A stretch of DNA of 57,249 nucleotides from Bacteroides sp. OM05-12 (GTDB taxonomy: Bacteria > Bacteroidota > Bacteroidia > Bacteroidales > Bacteroidaceae). The stretch covers positions 1 through 57,249 of the forward strand of contig NZ_QSUN01000024.1 of the NCBI RefSeq assembly GCF_003438995.1. The letters run 5' to 3'. Made by a program: the position numbers and the translations under genes. Below the pieces are notes generated by a model that did no database searches, had not been told where the DNA came from, and worked only from the letters and a program-made list of their open reading frames with translations. Shown here piece after piece: positions 36,153-44,269 of the stretch; position 1 is the stretch's first letter, and each line of letters starts with the position of its first letter.

Positions 36153-36917
36153 TTATTCTTTATCTTTTAAATCACCCAGCGGATAGAATGGGAACATATT
36201 CTCTTCCATCCATTTGTTAGATGCTTCAGGAGACATTTTCCATCCGGAGTTACAAGTAGATACGATTTCTACAAGATTAGAGCCTTTTCCGTTCATGGAA
36301 TTTTCAAATGCCTTGCGGATCGCTTTTTTCGCCTTACGGATTGCAGGAACGTTTTGTACGGATTGGCGGGTTACATAAGCCGTGCCTTCCAATGTTGCAG
36401 CAATTTCCGTCATCTTCAAAGGATAGCCGTGCAAGTTTACATCACGTCCGTAAGGGCAAGTTGCCGTCTTCATGCCAACTAGGGTGGTAGGAGCCATTTG
36501 TCCTCCGGTCATACCATAGATAGCGTTATTAATAAAGATAATCGTAATGTTTTCGCCACGGTTTAAAGCATGGATTGTTTCAGCAGTTCCGATACAAGCC
36601 AAGTCACCGTCACCTTGGTAAGTAAATACCAGTCTGTCAGGCCAAAGGCGTTTCATTGCGGTAGCTACGGCAGGAGCGCGTCCGTGAGCTGCTTCTTGCC
36701 AGTCTATATCAAGATAATTGTAGATGAATACGGCACAACCTACCGGTGATACTCCGACAGCTTTGTTTTCCAATCCCATCTCTTCGATTACTTCTGCGAT
36801 TAATTTGTGTACTACACCATGGCTGCAACCCGGACAGTAATGCATCGGGTTATCATTCATCAGGGTAGGTTTTTTGTAAACCAGGTTTTCGGGGTTTATT
36901 ATTTCTTCTTTAGTCAT
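36153..36917 (-). CDS. 2-oxoacid:ferredoxin oxidoreductase beta subunit (TPP-binding)
   Basis: The 254-residue thiamine-diphosphate subunit has YCPGCSHGVVHKLI near the N-terminus and the TPP/Mg motif GDGDLACIGTAETIHALNR, with NNAIYGMTGGQMAPTT contacting the cofactor. It corresponds to KorB/VorA-type beta subunits. A 55-residue membrane protein gene separates it from the alpha gene. Confidence 0.94.
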   Translation of the reverse strand: MTKEEIINPENLVYKKPTLMNDNPMHYCPGCSHGVVHKLIAEVIEEMGLENKAVGVSPVGCAVFIYNYLDIDWQEAAHGRAPAVATAMKRLWPDRLVFTYQGDGDLACIGTAETIHALNRGENITIIFINNAIYGMTGGQMAPTTLVGMKTATCPYGRDVNLHGYPLKMTEIAATLEGTAYVTRQSVQNVPAIRKAKKAIRKAFENSMNGKGSNLVEIVSTCNSGWKMSPEASNKWMEENMFPFYPLGDLKDKE

Positions 36918-36932
36918 AATTTCTTTCCTTTA

Positions 36933-37100
36933 TTATCGGGTGAATCGTATAAAGAACTCCATTAATTTCAAAAAGATAGCAACACCACATACATACATAA
37001 AGGGGTGTTTGTCATCCATTGTGAAATACATGATAACTGATGCTAATGCCAGAACCATGAAAAGGATATTCAGTATATTTCTTAACTTATCGGTACTCAT
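36933..37100 (-). CDS. Small 55-aa membrane protein inside the oxidoreductase operon
   Basis: The frame starts ATG at 37100 and ends TAA at 36933. The translation begins MSTDKLRNILNILFMVLALA and ends KLMEFFIRFTR. It has two short hydrophobic stretches (about residues 8-26 and 34-51) with a charged MDDKHP turn, so it is probably a two-helix membrane protein. It fits neatly between the alpha and beta genes with 6- and 15-base gaps, which argues for a real gene. It could tether the soluble oxidoreductase to the membrane, but that is inference. No family is recognised. Confidence 0.75.
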   Translation of the reverse strand: MSTDKLRNILNILFMVLALASVIMYFTMDDKHPFMYVCGVAIFLKLMEFFIRFTR

Positions 37101-37106
37101 TCGTAC

Positions 37107-38189
37107 TTACTTGATTAACTTCTCTTTGATAGCATTCACCACTTCATCCGGATCGGGAACAATACCGCCGAGACGTCCGAAATGTTCTACCTTTACTTTT
37201 CCGTTTACAGCCAGACGAATATCTTCAACCATTTGTCCGGCGTTCAATTCTACTGAAAGCATACCTTTTACTTTATTGGCATAATCAGCGATTGCTTTGG
37301 ATGGGAAAGGCCACAAAGTAATTGGGCGTAATAATCCGACTTTAATGCCTTCTGCTCGTGCCATTTCCATTGCTTTCTGGGCAATACGTGCGCAAGAACC
37401 GAATGCAATCATCAAATAATCCGCATCTTCACAGTTGATTTCTTCGAAGCGAACCTCATTCTCTTCGATTTCTTTATATTTAGCTTGCAAATGAATATTA
37501 CGGACTTCCATAATATCCGGTTTCAATTCCAATGAAGTGATGATATTGGGTTCGCGGGTTTTAGGTTTACCTGTAGTTGCCCACGGGCATTGAGCTATGA
37601 TTTCAGCTTCTGTGCGACGTGGCTTTTGAGGAGGAAGTACTACTTTTTCCATCATTTGACCGATAACACCGTCTGCAAGTATGATAGCCGGGTTGCGGTA
37701 TTTAAATGCAAGTTCAAATCCTAGAGCAACGAAATCTGCCATTTCCTGAACTGAGTTAGGAGCTAAGGCAATGAGACGATAGTCACCGTGTCCGCCACCT
37801 TTTACTGTCTGGAAATAATCAGCCTGGCTAGGTTGGATTGTTCCAAGGCCGGGACCTCCACGCATTACATTGACAATCAGACAAGGAAGTTCTGCTCCTG
37901 CAATGTAGGAGATACCTTCTTGTTTTAAGCTGACACCGGGGCTTGACGAAGAGGTCAGTACCATTTTTCCGGTTCCTGCTCCTCCGTACACCATGTTAAT
38001 TGCAGCTACTTCACTTTCAGCCTGAAGAACAACCATTCCGGTAGTTTCCCAAGGTTTAAGTTCGGCAAGCGTTTCCAATACCTCCGATTGAGGAGTGATG
38101 GGGTATCCAAAATAGCCGTCGGCACCACAGCGGATAGCTGCGTGTGCAATAGCTTCGTTCCCCTTCATTAATACTACTTCTTCTGCCAT
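37107..38189 (-). CDS. vorB: 2-oxoacid:ferredoxin oxidoreductase alpha subunit (VorB/KorA type)
   Basis: The 360-residue subunit has MKGNEAIAHAAIRCGADGYFGYPITPQSE-type N-terminal residues, GKMVLTSSSSPGVSLKQEG and MRGGPGLGTIQPSQAD, all typical of pyruvate/2-oxoglutarate/3-methyl-2-oxobutanoate oxidoreductase alpha chains. The separate alpha, beta, gamma and ferredoxin (delta) genes match the four-gene VOR/KOR layout. The vorB label follows usual Bacteroides naming; KorA is the alternative. Confidence 0.92.
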   Translation of the reverse strand: MAEEVVLMKGNEAIAHAAIRCGADGYFGYPITPQSEVLETLAELKPWETTGMVVLQAESEVAAINMVYGGAGTGKMVLTSSSSPGVSLKQEGISYIAGAELPCLIVNVMRGGPGLGTIQPSQADYFQTVKGGGHGDYRLIALAPNSVQEMADFVALGFELAFKYRNPAIILADGVIGQMMEKVVLPPQKPRRTEAEIIAQCPWATTGKPKTREPNIITSLELKPDIMEVRNIHLQAKYKEIEENEVRFEEINCEDADYLMIAFGSCARIAQKAMEMARAEGIKVGLLRPITLWPFPSKAIADYANKVKGMLSVELNAGQMVEDIRLAVNGKVKVEHFGRLGGIVPDPDEVVNAIKEKLIK

Positions 38190-38222
38190 ATCTTTTGGAA
38201 TTACAAGTTTTCTGATTATAAA

Positions 38223-38459
38223 TTATACGTTTTCTACTTTTACTTTATATACGGAAATACATCCGTCCGGACAAACCGTTGCGCACGAAGCGCAGCCGTT
38301 GCAGGTATCTTCAAGTATCTGCCGGGCAAAGTTATACCCTTTGATGTTTACTTCTTTTTTAGTTAATGACAGAACGTTGAGCGGACAAGCCACCACACAA
38401 AGGTTACATCCTTTGCACCGCTCGGTGTCTACTACGATTGCTCCTTTAATTTTAGCCAT
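38223..38459 (-). CDS. 2[4Fe-4S] ferredoxin-type delta subunit
   Basis: The 78-residue protein has two complete cluster motifs: C15xxC18xxC21xxxC25P and C53xxC56xxC59xxxC63P. It would pass electrons from the TPP centre to soluble ferredoxin. It is 33 bases upstream of the alpha gene in the same operon. Confidence 0.94.
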   Translation of the reverse strand: MAKIKGAIVVDTERCKGCNLCVVACPLNVLSLTKKEVNIKGYNFARQILEDTCNGCASCATVCPDGCISVYKVKVENV

Positions 38460-38470
38460 AATGATTAGGT

Positions 38471-38746
38471 TTATTGATTGTACATATCTTTATTATAAAA
38501 ATTCAGAATGTCCATAAGTATTTCTTTCGCTTGGAGAGCCGGGCTTTCCGGATTAATTTCGATTGCCGACAAATAATTGTTTAGGGCATTCTTCCAGTCA
38601 CCTAGTTTGCGGTAAGCATTTCCACGCAGATAATAAGCCTCATCACAAGTTGAAGGATTGTTTGTGATGATAACGTCCAACTCTTTGATGGCTTGGTCTA
38701 TACAACCTTGACTGATAAGCATTTTGATATTATTTAGCTGTTCCAT
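38471..38746 (-). CDS. Small TPR protein, first gene of the oxidoreductase operon
   Basis: The 91-residue protein carries one clear TPR repeat, EAYYLRGNAYRKLGDWKNALNNYLSAIEINP (split here for description: helix A about 36-48, helix B about 52-66), flanked by degenerate helices. It starts the operon, has a -7 box at 38774-38781, and is 11 bases ahead of the ferredoxin gene. It may assist assembly of the oxidoreductase. No enzymatic feature is present. Confidence 0.85.
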   Translation of the reverse strand: MEQLNNIKMLISQGCIDQAIKELDVIITNNPSTCDEAYYLRGNAYRKLGDWKNALNNYLSAIEINPESPALQAKEILMDILNFYNKDMYNQ

Positions 38747-38773
38747 CTTTGTCTTGACATCTGTTTGTAATTA

Positions 38774-38781
38774 CAAAGATA
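38774..38781 (-). promoter_or_regulatory. -7 box for the oxidoreductase operon
   Basis: TATCTTTG on the minus strand, an exact consensus match 27 bases before the ATG. Confidence 0.55.
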
Positions 38782-38894
38782 GTTTTTATTTGGAAAAAAG
38801 AAGCATAATGTTAGAAGAAAAAAAAGAAATAGATGTTTTTTTATGATCCGCGATGAGAGTAAACACTATATATTGACTATTTGTTATAACTATC

Positions 38895-40925
38895 ATGAGA
38901 AAAATAGTATTTATAATCCTGTTAGCCATCGTGTTTGCTCCGGTAGTGATGGCTAGAAAAAAGGTGGCGGTAGTGCTTAGCGGAGGTGGCGCGAAAGGAA
39001 CGGCACATATAGGTGCGTTGAAAGTGATGGAAGAAGCCGGGATTCCGATTGATTATATTGTCGGAACAAGTATGGGAGCTATTGTAGGCGGATTATATTC
39101 TATCGGTTATACGGCGCACCAACTGGATAGTATGGTCAATAAGCAGGACTGGGCATTTCTTCTTAGTGATAAATTACTACCGGATGAACAGACGTTTATG
39201 CAAAAAGAACAGGCGGGGATGTATCAGCTATCATTCCCGTTCAGTATAGGAAAAGGTAAAAAGTTTGTAGGAGGCGGGGTTATCAACGGTCAAAACTTAT
39301 CCAATCTTTTTACGGAATTGACGGTAGGATATAATGTGCCTTTGGATTTTAATGATTTTCCGATTCCTTTTGCTTGTGTAGCTACGAATGTGGTGAACGG
39401 TGAAGCGGTTATATTTCATCAGGGATTATTGGATGAGGCGATGCGGGCAAGCATGGCCATTCCGGCTGTGTTCACTCCGGTACGTATGGATAGTATGGTG
39501 CTTGTGGATGGTGGAATGGTTAATAATTTCCCGGTGAATATAGCGTATGAGATGGGGGCCGACGTGGTAATTGGTATTGATGTACAGTCGCCTTTGCTCG
39601 ATGCTGCCGAACTTACGGGTACAAAAGAAATACTTTTGCAGCTGATCGGCTTGACCGGTCAGAATTTGTATGATGAGAATAAAAAACGAACAACGCTTTA
39701 TATCCATCCTGATGTAAAGGGATTTTCGACAGCCAGTTTTAGCAAGCAGGCGATAGATACGCTTATTGTAAATGGCGAAAGGGCGACAATGGATAAATGG
39801 CCGGAACTAATGAAACTAAAAGAAAGCATTGGGGTGGGGGAAGATTATCGTCCTATGCCTCATGGCCCTTTTACCGCAAAATATCATCCTCGTAGTGAAA
39901 CTTCAGAGGAACGGAAACATAATTTTTCGGAAACGTTCTTCCGGCATAGTACACTTAACTTCGGACTTGGCTTTGATACGGAAGTGATTGGCTCTTTGTT
40001 GATGAATGCGACGATGTATCTGGATGGAAAGGTTAATTCACGTCTTGCGCTGACCGGACTGTTAAGTAAAAATCCGTTGGTCAGGGCTGACTATTCGGTG
40101 TTACTAAAGAAAGAACAGAGTGTGAATGCCGGTTTTGAGTTTCGATACAATGATATTGATATTTATAATAAAGGTCATAGAAAATATAATGCTACTTATC
40201 GTTATTACAGAGGTGCTCTTAGTTATTCTAATGTATTCAACAGGCGATTGAAACTGGAGGCGGGGCTGCGGTATGAGTTTTTCGACTATGATTCTTTCTT
40301 ATATAATAAGGAGAGCGAGGGAACTTTGAAAGTTTCTCCCGAAGGATTCTTCAGCTATTTTGCGAATCTTGATATTGAAGGTTTCGATCAATGGTATTTT
40401 CCGGAAAAAGGTTTCCGGTTCAATGCCGGTTGTTCCGTTTATACGGATAATCTGGTAAATTATAAGAATCATATACCTATTGCCGCATTTAATTTATCCG
40501 TGGAAACGGTTGCGAGAATAACGGATCGTTTTGCCGTCCTTCCGACTCTTTACGGACGTGTGCTGACGGGCAAAGACATACCTTTCTCTTACTTAAATGC
40601 TTTGGGAGGTACTACTTTTGGACGGTATGTGCCGCAACAAATGCCTTTTGCCGGATTGGGGCATCTCGAAGTGCAGGAGAACTCAACAATCGTGGCCCGT
40701 GTGAAACTCCGTCAACGCATCGGGAGTAAAAACTATGTTTCCGTCACAGGTAATTACGGACTGACGGAAAACAGCCTTTTGCATCTGACAGAGGGTAAAA
40801 ATCTCTGGGGTGTGGCTGCCGGATATGCTTATAACAGTTTGTTCGGTCCTTTGGAAGCTCAATTTGGTTTTACGGGGATTACCCATCGATTGAAGTTTTA
40901 TGCATCCATAGGATATGTGTTCTGA
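38895..40925 (+). CDS. Patatin-like phospholipase with C-terminal outer-membrane barrel
   Basis: The 676-residue protein has a signal peptide (residues 1-20). The patatin oxyanion hole is GGGAKG (30-35), the nucleophile elbow is GTSMG (Ser59), and the catalytic Asp is in DGGMVNNFP (about 205). A POTRA-like linker follows, and a C-terminal barrel ends in KFYASIGYVF. The layout resembles PlpD-type class Vd autotransporter patatins, in which the lipase is presented by its own barrel. It would hydrolyse phospholipids at the outer membrane or outside. It stands alone and is followed by a large repeat island. Confidence 0.92.
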   Translation: MRKIVFIILLAIVFAPVVMARKKVAVVLSGGGAKGTAHIGALKVMEEAGIPIDYIVGTSMGAIVGGLYSIGYTAHQLDSMVNKQDWAFLLSDKLLPDEQTFMQKEQAGMYQLSFPFSIGKGKKFVGGGVINGQNLSNLFTELTVGYNVPLDFNDFPIPFACVATNVVNGEAVIFHQGLLDEAMRASMAIPAVFTPVRMDSMVLVDGGMVNNFPVNIAYEMGADVVIGIDVQSPLLDAAELTGTKEILLQLIGLTGQNLYDENKKRTTLYIHPDVKGFSTASFSKQAIDTLIVNGERATMDKWPELMKLKESIGVGEDYRPMPHGPFTAKYHPRSETSEERKHNFSETFFRHSTLNFGLGFDTEVIGSLLMNATMYLDGKVNSRLALTGLLSKNPLVRADYSVLLKKEQSVNAGFEFRYNDIDIYNKGHRKYNATYRYYRGALSYSNVFNRRLKLEAGLRYEFFDYDSFLYNKESEGTLKVSPEGFFSYFANLDIEGFDQWYFPEKGFRFNAGCSVYTDNLVNYKNHIPIAAFNLSVETVARITDRFAVLPTLYGRVLTGKDIPFSYLNALGGTTFGRYVPQQMPFAGLGHLEVQENSTIVARVKLRQRIGSKNYVSVTGNYGLTENSLLHLTEGKNLWGVAAGYAYNSLFGPLEAQFGFTGITHRLKFYASIGYVF

Positions 40926-40968
40926 TATACAACCGTTTAGTTGTTGTCTGAAACTCGAAAAAAAGAGA

Positions 40969-41040
40969 TACGGTCGATTGTTTGCAAACGATAGGAGTTT
41001 GTGATCGACGGACCGTATGTTTGTTTGCAACAGACCGTAC
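40969..41040. repeat. Intergenic hairpin repeat module B, copy 3
   Basis: Core CAAACGATAGGAGTTTG (40985-41001) is enclosed by ATACGGTCGATTG and GATCGACGGACCGTAT. A mutated extra base shortens the outer stem. Words TTTGTTTGCAACAGACCGTAC follow in part. Confidence 0.8.
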
Positions 41041-41053
41041 CTTTGTAAAATCA

Positions 41054-41155
41054 CCTAAGGGAGCGTTGCTTTTCGCTCAAGGGAGTGATGTCTAACGCCT
41101 AAGGGAGCGTTGGCTTATAGCTACTGGGGTGTAAGCCAACGCTCCCTTGAGCGAT
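41054..41155. repeat. AAGGGAGCG hairpin cluster with a perfect 17-bp stem
   Basis: Arms AAGGGAGCGTTGGCTTA (41101-41117) and TAAGCCAACGCTCCCTT (41132-41148) are perfectly complementary around a 14-base loop. CCTAAGGGAGCGTTG occurs twice (41054 and 41098), and CTCAAGGGAG also appears between them. It would form a very stable RNA or DNA hairpin downstream of the patatin gene. Confidence 0.8.
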
Positions 41156-41209
41156 TTTAGCTTGCTTATTTTGCCTGTTTAGCTGTTATTTAATTTACTT
41201 TGACTTGCC

Positions 41210-41275
41210 TTCACCTTATCACTATTCGCTCTTTTGTACTTGATTACTATTTAGTTACAGTGAAGGCACTTTTTC
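41210..41275. repeat. Intergenic repeat module C, copy 1
   Basis: Begins TTCACCTTATCACTATTCGC and ends CAGTGAAGGCACTTTTT. An almost identical copy sits at 57133-57200. GCCTTCAC/GTGAAGGC at its ends can pair. Confidence 0.8.
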
Positions 41276-41294
41276 TTAGTTGAGAATAGAGAAA

Positions 41295-41400
41295 GCCGAT
41301 GGTTCGCGGATAACACCGATTAAGCGGATGAAGACGGATTTTAAGATTATTATTTCGTTATAATCAGCCTAATCAGCGTTATCCGTGAACCAAGTTCTTT
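41295..41400. repeat. REP-like palindromic element, copy 1
   Basis: Left arm GCCGATGGTTCGCGGATAAC pairs imperfectly with right arm ending GCGTTATCCGTGAACC. Inner ATTAAGCGGATGAAGACGGA has partial complements. The family recurs at 45978, 48819 and 49650. Confidence 0.8.
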
Positions 41401-41641
41401 AAATTTCTTGTAGAAAAAGTTTACACAACTCTTAACTCTCAACTCAAAAAAGTGCCTTCACTTTTATTGCTTGTATCGCAATAACTTACATTAAAAAGTG
41501 AAGACGTGAACCTATGGTTATTAAATTAAAATAAGAGTGCTTTTATGGATAGGAGGGCTCTTTTATAGAAAAATCCCCTTATTCTTTCCTTGCAATTCAG
41601 AGTGCGAGGATGGAATAAGGGGATTTAAACTCTATATTATT

Positions 41642-42079
41642 TTATTTGCTTATGGGAATCTTGTTGATTCTCCGGATATGACGTCCGCCTTCAAATTCGG
41701 TAGAGAAGAATTGTTCCATTATTTGAACTGCTTCCTCGTTGGTGATGAAACGTCCCGGCATAACCAGAATGTTTGCATCATTATGAAGTCGTGCCAAATG
41801 AGCAATTTCCGGTATCCAGCAGAGAGCTGCACGGATTCCCTGATGCTTGTTGAGTGTCATGTTTATTCCGTTGCCGCTGCCACAAATGGCGATGCCCGGA
41901 TAACATTCTCCCGCTTCAACGGCAAGTGCCAATGGGTGAGCGAAATCCGGATAATCCACACTTTCGCATGAATTAGTTCCGAAATCCTTGTAAGGCCATC
42001 CTTTGGCATCCAGCCATGTTCTTACAAATTCTTTTAGTTCAAAGCCTGCATGGTCACAAGCTAACCCTATTGTTTTCAT
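41642..42079 (-). CDS. rpiB: Ribose-5-phosphate isomerase B
   Basis: The 145-residue RpiB/LacAB-family enzyme interconverts ribose-5-phosphate and ribulose-5-phosphate. It begins MKTIGLACDHAGFELKEF (phosphate-binding D9, H10) and has the catalytic-loop CGSGNGINM and RAALCWIPE. Its start codon shares one base with the transketolase stop (TAATG), so the two genes are translationally coupled, and it ends the pentose operon. Confidence 0.95.
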   Translation of the reverse strand: MKTIGLACDHAGFELKEFVRTWLDAKGWPYKDFGTNSCESVDYPDFAHPLALAVEAGECYPGIAICGSGNGINMTLNKHQGIRAALCWIPEIAHLARLHNDANILVMPGRFITNEEAVQIMEQFFSTEFEGGRHIRRINKIPISK

Positions 42080-44094
42080 TATAACATTGCTTTTACTTGG
42101 TTATATACGTTTTCTGCTGTGAAACCAAGTTTCTCGTCGAGCACTTTGTAAGGAGCGGAGAAACCGAATGATTCCAGACCGAATACTTTACCGTTGGCAC
42201 CTACAAGTCCTTCCAAGTTTACAGGAAGCCCTGCTGTCAGACCAAATACTTTGGCACCTGCCGGTATTACGGATTCTTGATATTCTTTGCTTTGGCTGCG
42301 GAATAATCCTTCGGACGGAACAGATACGATACGTACTTTGACACCGTCTTTACGAAGTAATTCTGCACCTGCTATCAATGTTGCTACTTCCGAACCGGAA
42401 GCTACCAGGATAATATCAGGATTTGCATCCGAACCGGCTACGATGTATGCACCTTTGTCTACGCCTTTATAGTCATTACCTGCCGGAAGGTTCTTAATGT
42501 TCTGACGGGAGAGGATAAGTGCGGTCGGGGTGGATACGTTGTCCATCGCGAGCTTCCATGCTTCTGTCGTTTCTTCTGCATCGGCAGGACGGAGAACAAG
42601 CATAGAGTTATGTCCCTTGTGATTCTTTAGTTTCTCCATCAGTCGGATTTGTGCTTCCTGTTCTACCGGTTCATGGGTAGGACCATCTTCACCGACACGG
42701 AATGCGTCATGGCTCCAGATAAATTTAACCGGTTGTTCCATCAGGCAAGCCATGCGGACAGCAGGTTTCATATAGTCGGAGAATACGAAGAATGTGGCAC
42801 ATGCAGGGATAACGCCACCGTGAAGTGACATACCGATGCAGATACATGCCATAGATAATTCGGAAACACCTGCTTGAAGGAATGCTCCGGTGAAATCACC
42901 TTTCGTGAAAGCATGAGTTTTCTTCAAGAAACCGTCTGTCTTGTCTGAGTTCGACAAGTCGGCTGAAGATACAATCATATTTTCAACCTGCACAGCTAAT
43001 GCGCCGAGTACAGTTGCCGATGCGGCACGGGTTGCACTATCCGGTTTTTGTTGGATAGCTGCCCAGTCTACTTTCGGAGCTTTGCCTGAGAAGAATGTAT
43101 CGAGCTTGGCAGCAAGTTCTGGGTTTGCTTTTGCCCATTGAGCCTGAGCCTCTTTCTTGCCGGCTACTATTTTCTTCAACTCTTCCGCACGCTTGGCATA
43201 GAGTTCTTTTACTTCGCTGAATATTTGGAACGGATTGGTAGGATCGCCACCTAAATGCTTGATGGTTGCATCATAAGAAGCACCGCTTGCGCTCAACGGC
43301 TGACCGTGAGTGGAGCATTTACGTTCAAAGTTATCTCCGGCTTCCGTAACCGCGCCTTTACCCATGATTGTTTTACCAATAATAAGTGTCGGACGTTCTT
43401 TCTCTGCTTTAGCTTCAACCAAAGCCTTACGGATCTGGTCGGGATCATTACCGTTGATGGTAATGACTTTCCAATGCCATGCTTCATATTTCTTGGCAAC
43501 ATCTTCACTTGTTACGGCATTGGTATCCGTAGAAAGCTGAATGTCGTTAGAGTCGTAGAACATTATCAGGTTGTCCAAGCCCAAGTGTCCGGCAAGACGT
43601 CCTGTTCCCTGAGATATTTCCTCTTGTATGCCTCCGTCGGAAATGAAAGCGTAAATGGTTTGTCCCATTACTTCACCGAAACGTGCTTTAAGGAATTTAG
43701 CTGCGATAGCTGCGCCTACTGCATAGGCATGTCCTTGTCCCAACGGACCGGAAGTGTTTTCGATGCCTCTCATGACGTCTACTTCCGGATGTCCCGGAGT
43801 AGGGCTTCCCCATTGGCGGAATTCTTTGAGTTCGTCGAGTGTGAATTTACCTGTAAGTGCCAATGTTGAGTACAACATGGGCGACATGTGCCCCGGATCG
43901 AGGAAGAAGCGGTCGCGACCTATCCATTTAGGGTTTTCCGGGTCGTATTCCAAGAACTCGGAATAAAGTACATTGATAAAGTCGGCACCACCCATAGCAC
44001 CGCCCGGATGCCCGGAATTGGCTTTCTCTACCATCGAAGCTGCCAGGATACGTATGTTGTCGGCAGCACGGTTCATAAGTTTACTATCATTCAT
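42079..44094 (-). CDS. tkt: Transketolase
   Basis: The 671-residue thiamine-diphosphate enzyme transfers two-carbon units between pentose and hexose phosphates. Motifs are ANSGHPGGAMGG near the N-terminus, the GDGGI-like FISDGGIQEEISQG, and the C-terminal RVGEDGPTHEPVEQEAQ. The start MNDSKLMNRAADNI (44094) follows a -7 box (TATCTTTG, 44120-44127); a longer frame from 44142 would overlap that box. Together with AraD and RpiB it completes entry of arabinose carbon into the pentose phosphate pathway. Confidence 0.96.
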   Translation of the reverse strand: MNDSKLMNRAADNIRILAASMVEKANSGHPGGAMGGADFINVLYSEFLEYDPENPKWIGRDRFFLDPGHMSPMLYSTLALTGKFTLDELKEFRQWGSPTPGHPEVDVMRGIENTSGPLGQGHAYAVGAAIAAKFLKARFGEVMGQTIYAFISDGGIQEEISQGTGRLAGHLGLDNLIMFYDSNDIQLSTDTNAVTSEDVAKKYEAWHWKVITINGNDPDQIRKALVEAKAEKERPTLIIGKTIMGKGAVTEAGDNFERKCSTHGQPLSASGASYDATIKHLGGDPTNPFQIFSEVKELYAKRAEELKKIVAGKKEAQAQWAKANPELAAKLDTFFSGKAPKVDWAAIQQKPDSATRAASATVLGALAVQVENMIVSSADLSNSDKTDGFLKKTHAFTKGDFTGAFLQAGVSELSMACICIGMSLHGGVIPACATFFVFSDYMKPAVRMACLMEQPVKFIWSHDAFRVGEDGPTHEPVEQEAQIRLMEKLKNHKGHNSMLVLRPADAEETTEAWKLAMDNVSTPTALILSRQNIKNLPAGNDYKGVDKGAYIVAGSDANPDIILVASGSEVATLIAGAELLRKDGVKVRIVSVPSEGLFRSQSKEYQESVIPAGAKVFGLTAGLPVNLEGLVGANGKVFGLESFGFSAPYKVLDEKLGFTAENVYNQVKAML

Positions 44095-44119
44095 GTCAGG
44101 ATATCGTTTATGTTTCTTG

Positions 44120-44127
44120 CAAAGATA
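44120..44127 (-). promoter_or_regulatory. -7 box for transketolase-rpiB
   Basis: TATCTTTG on the minus strand lies 25 bases before the chosen ATG. It indicates that tkt-rpiB can be expressed independently of the ara genes upstream. Confidence 0.55.
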
Positions 44128-44225
44128 ATGGATTACCCCCAATTATCCACCAAGCTAATGTGTATTTTTATTCTATCTGTAACAGTTATAAGCAGGGAAA
44201 AGTTCGTAGGGGAAGATAAGTCGTG

Positions 44226-44258
44226 CCGGTGCAGAGCAATAAGAGTGCTCTGCATCGG
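44226..44258 (-). terminator. Stem-loop after araB
   Basis: Arms CCGGTGCAGAGCA (44226-44238) and TGCTCTGCATCGG (44246-44258) pair with one wobble position around a 7-base loop. It lies 11 bases after the araB stop and precedes the separate tkt promoter. Confidence 0.7.
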
Positions 44259-44269
44259 TGACTTTGATG

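Larger units (their letters stand above)
40926..41641. other. 716-bp repeat island without genes
   Basis: This gap contains, in order, module B copy 3, a duplicated AAGGGAGCG hairpin cluster, a repeat shared with 57133-57200, a palindromic element related to those in the ara operon, and an AAGTGAAGGC-type inverted repeat partner at about 41430-41470. No reading frame looks real. Confidence 0.75.
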
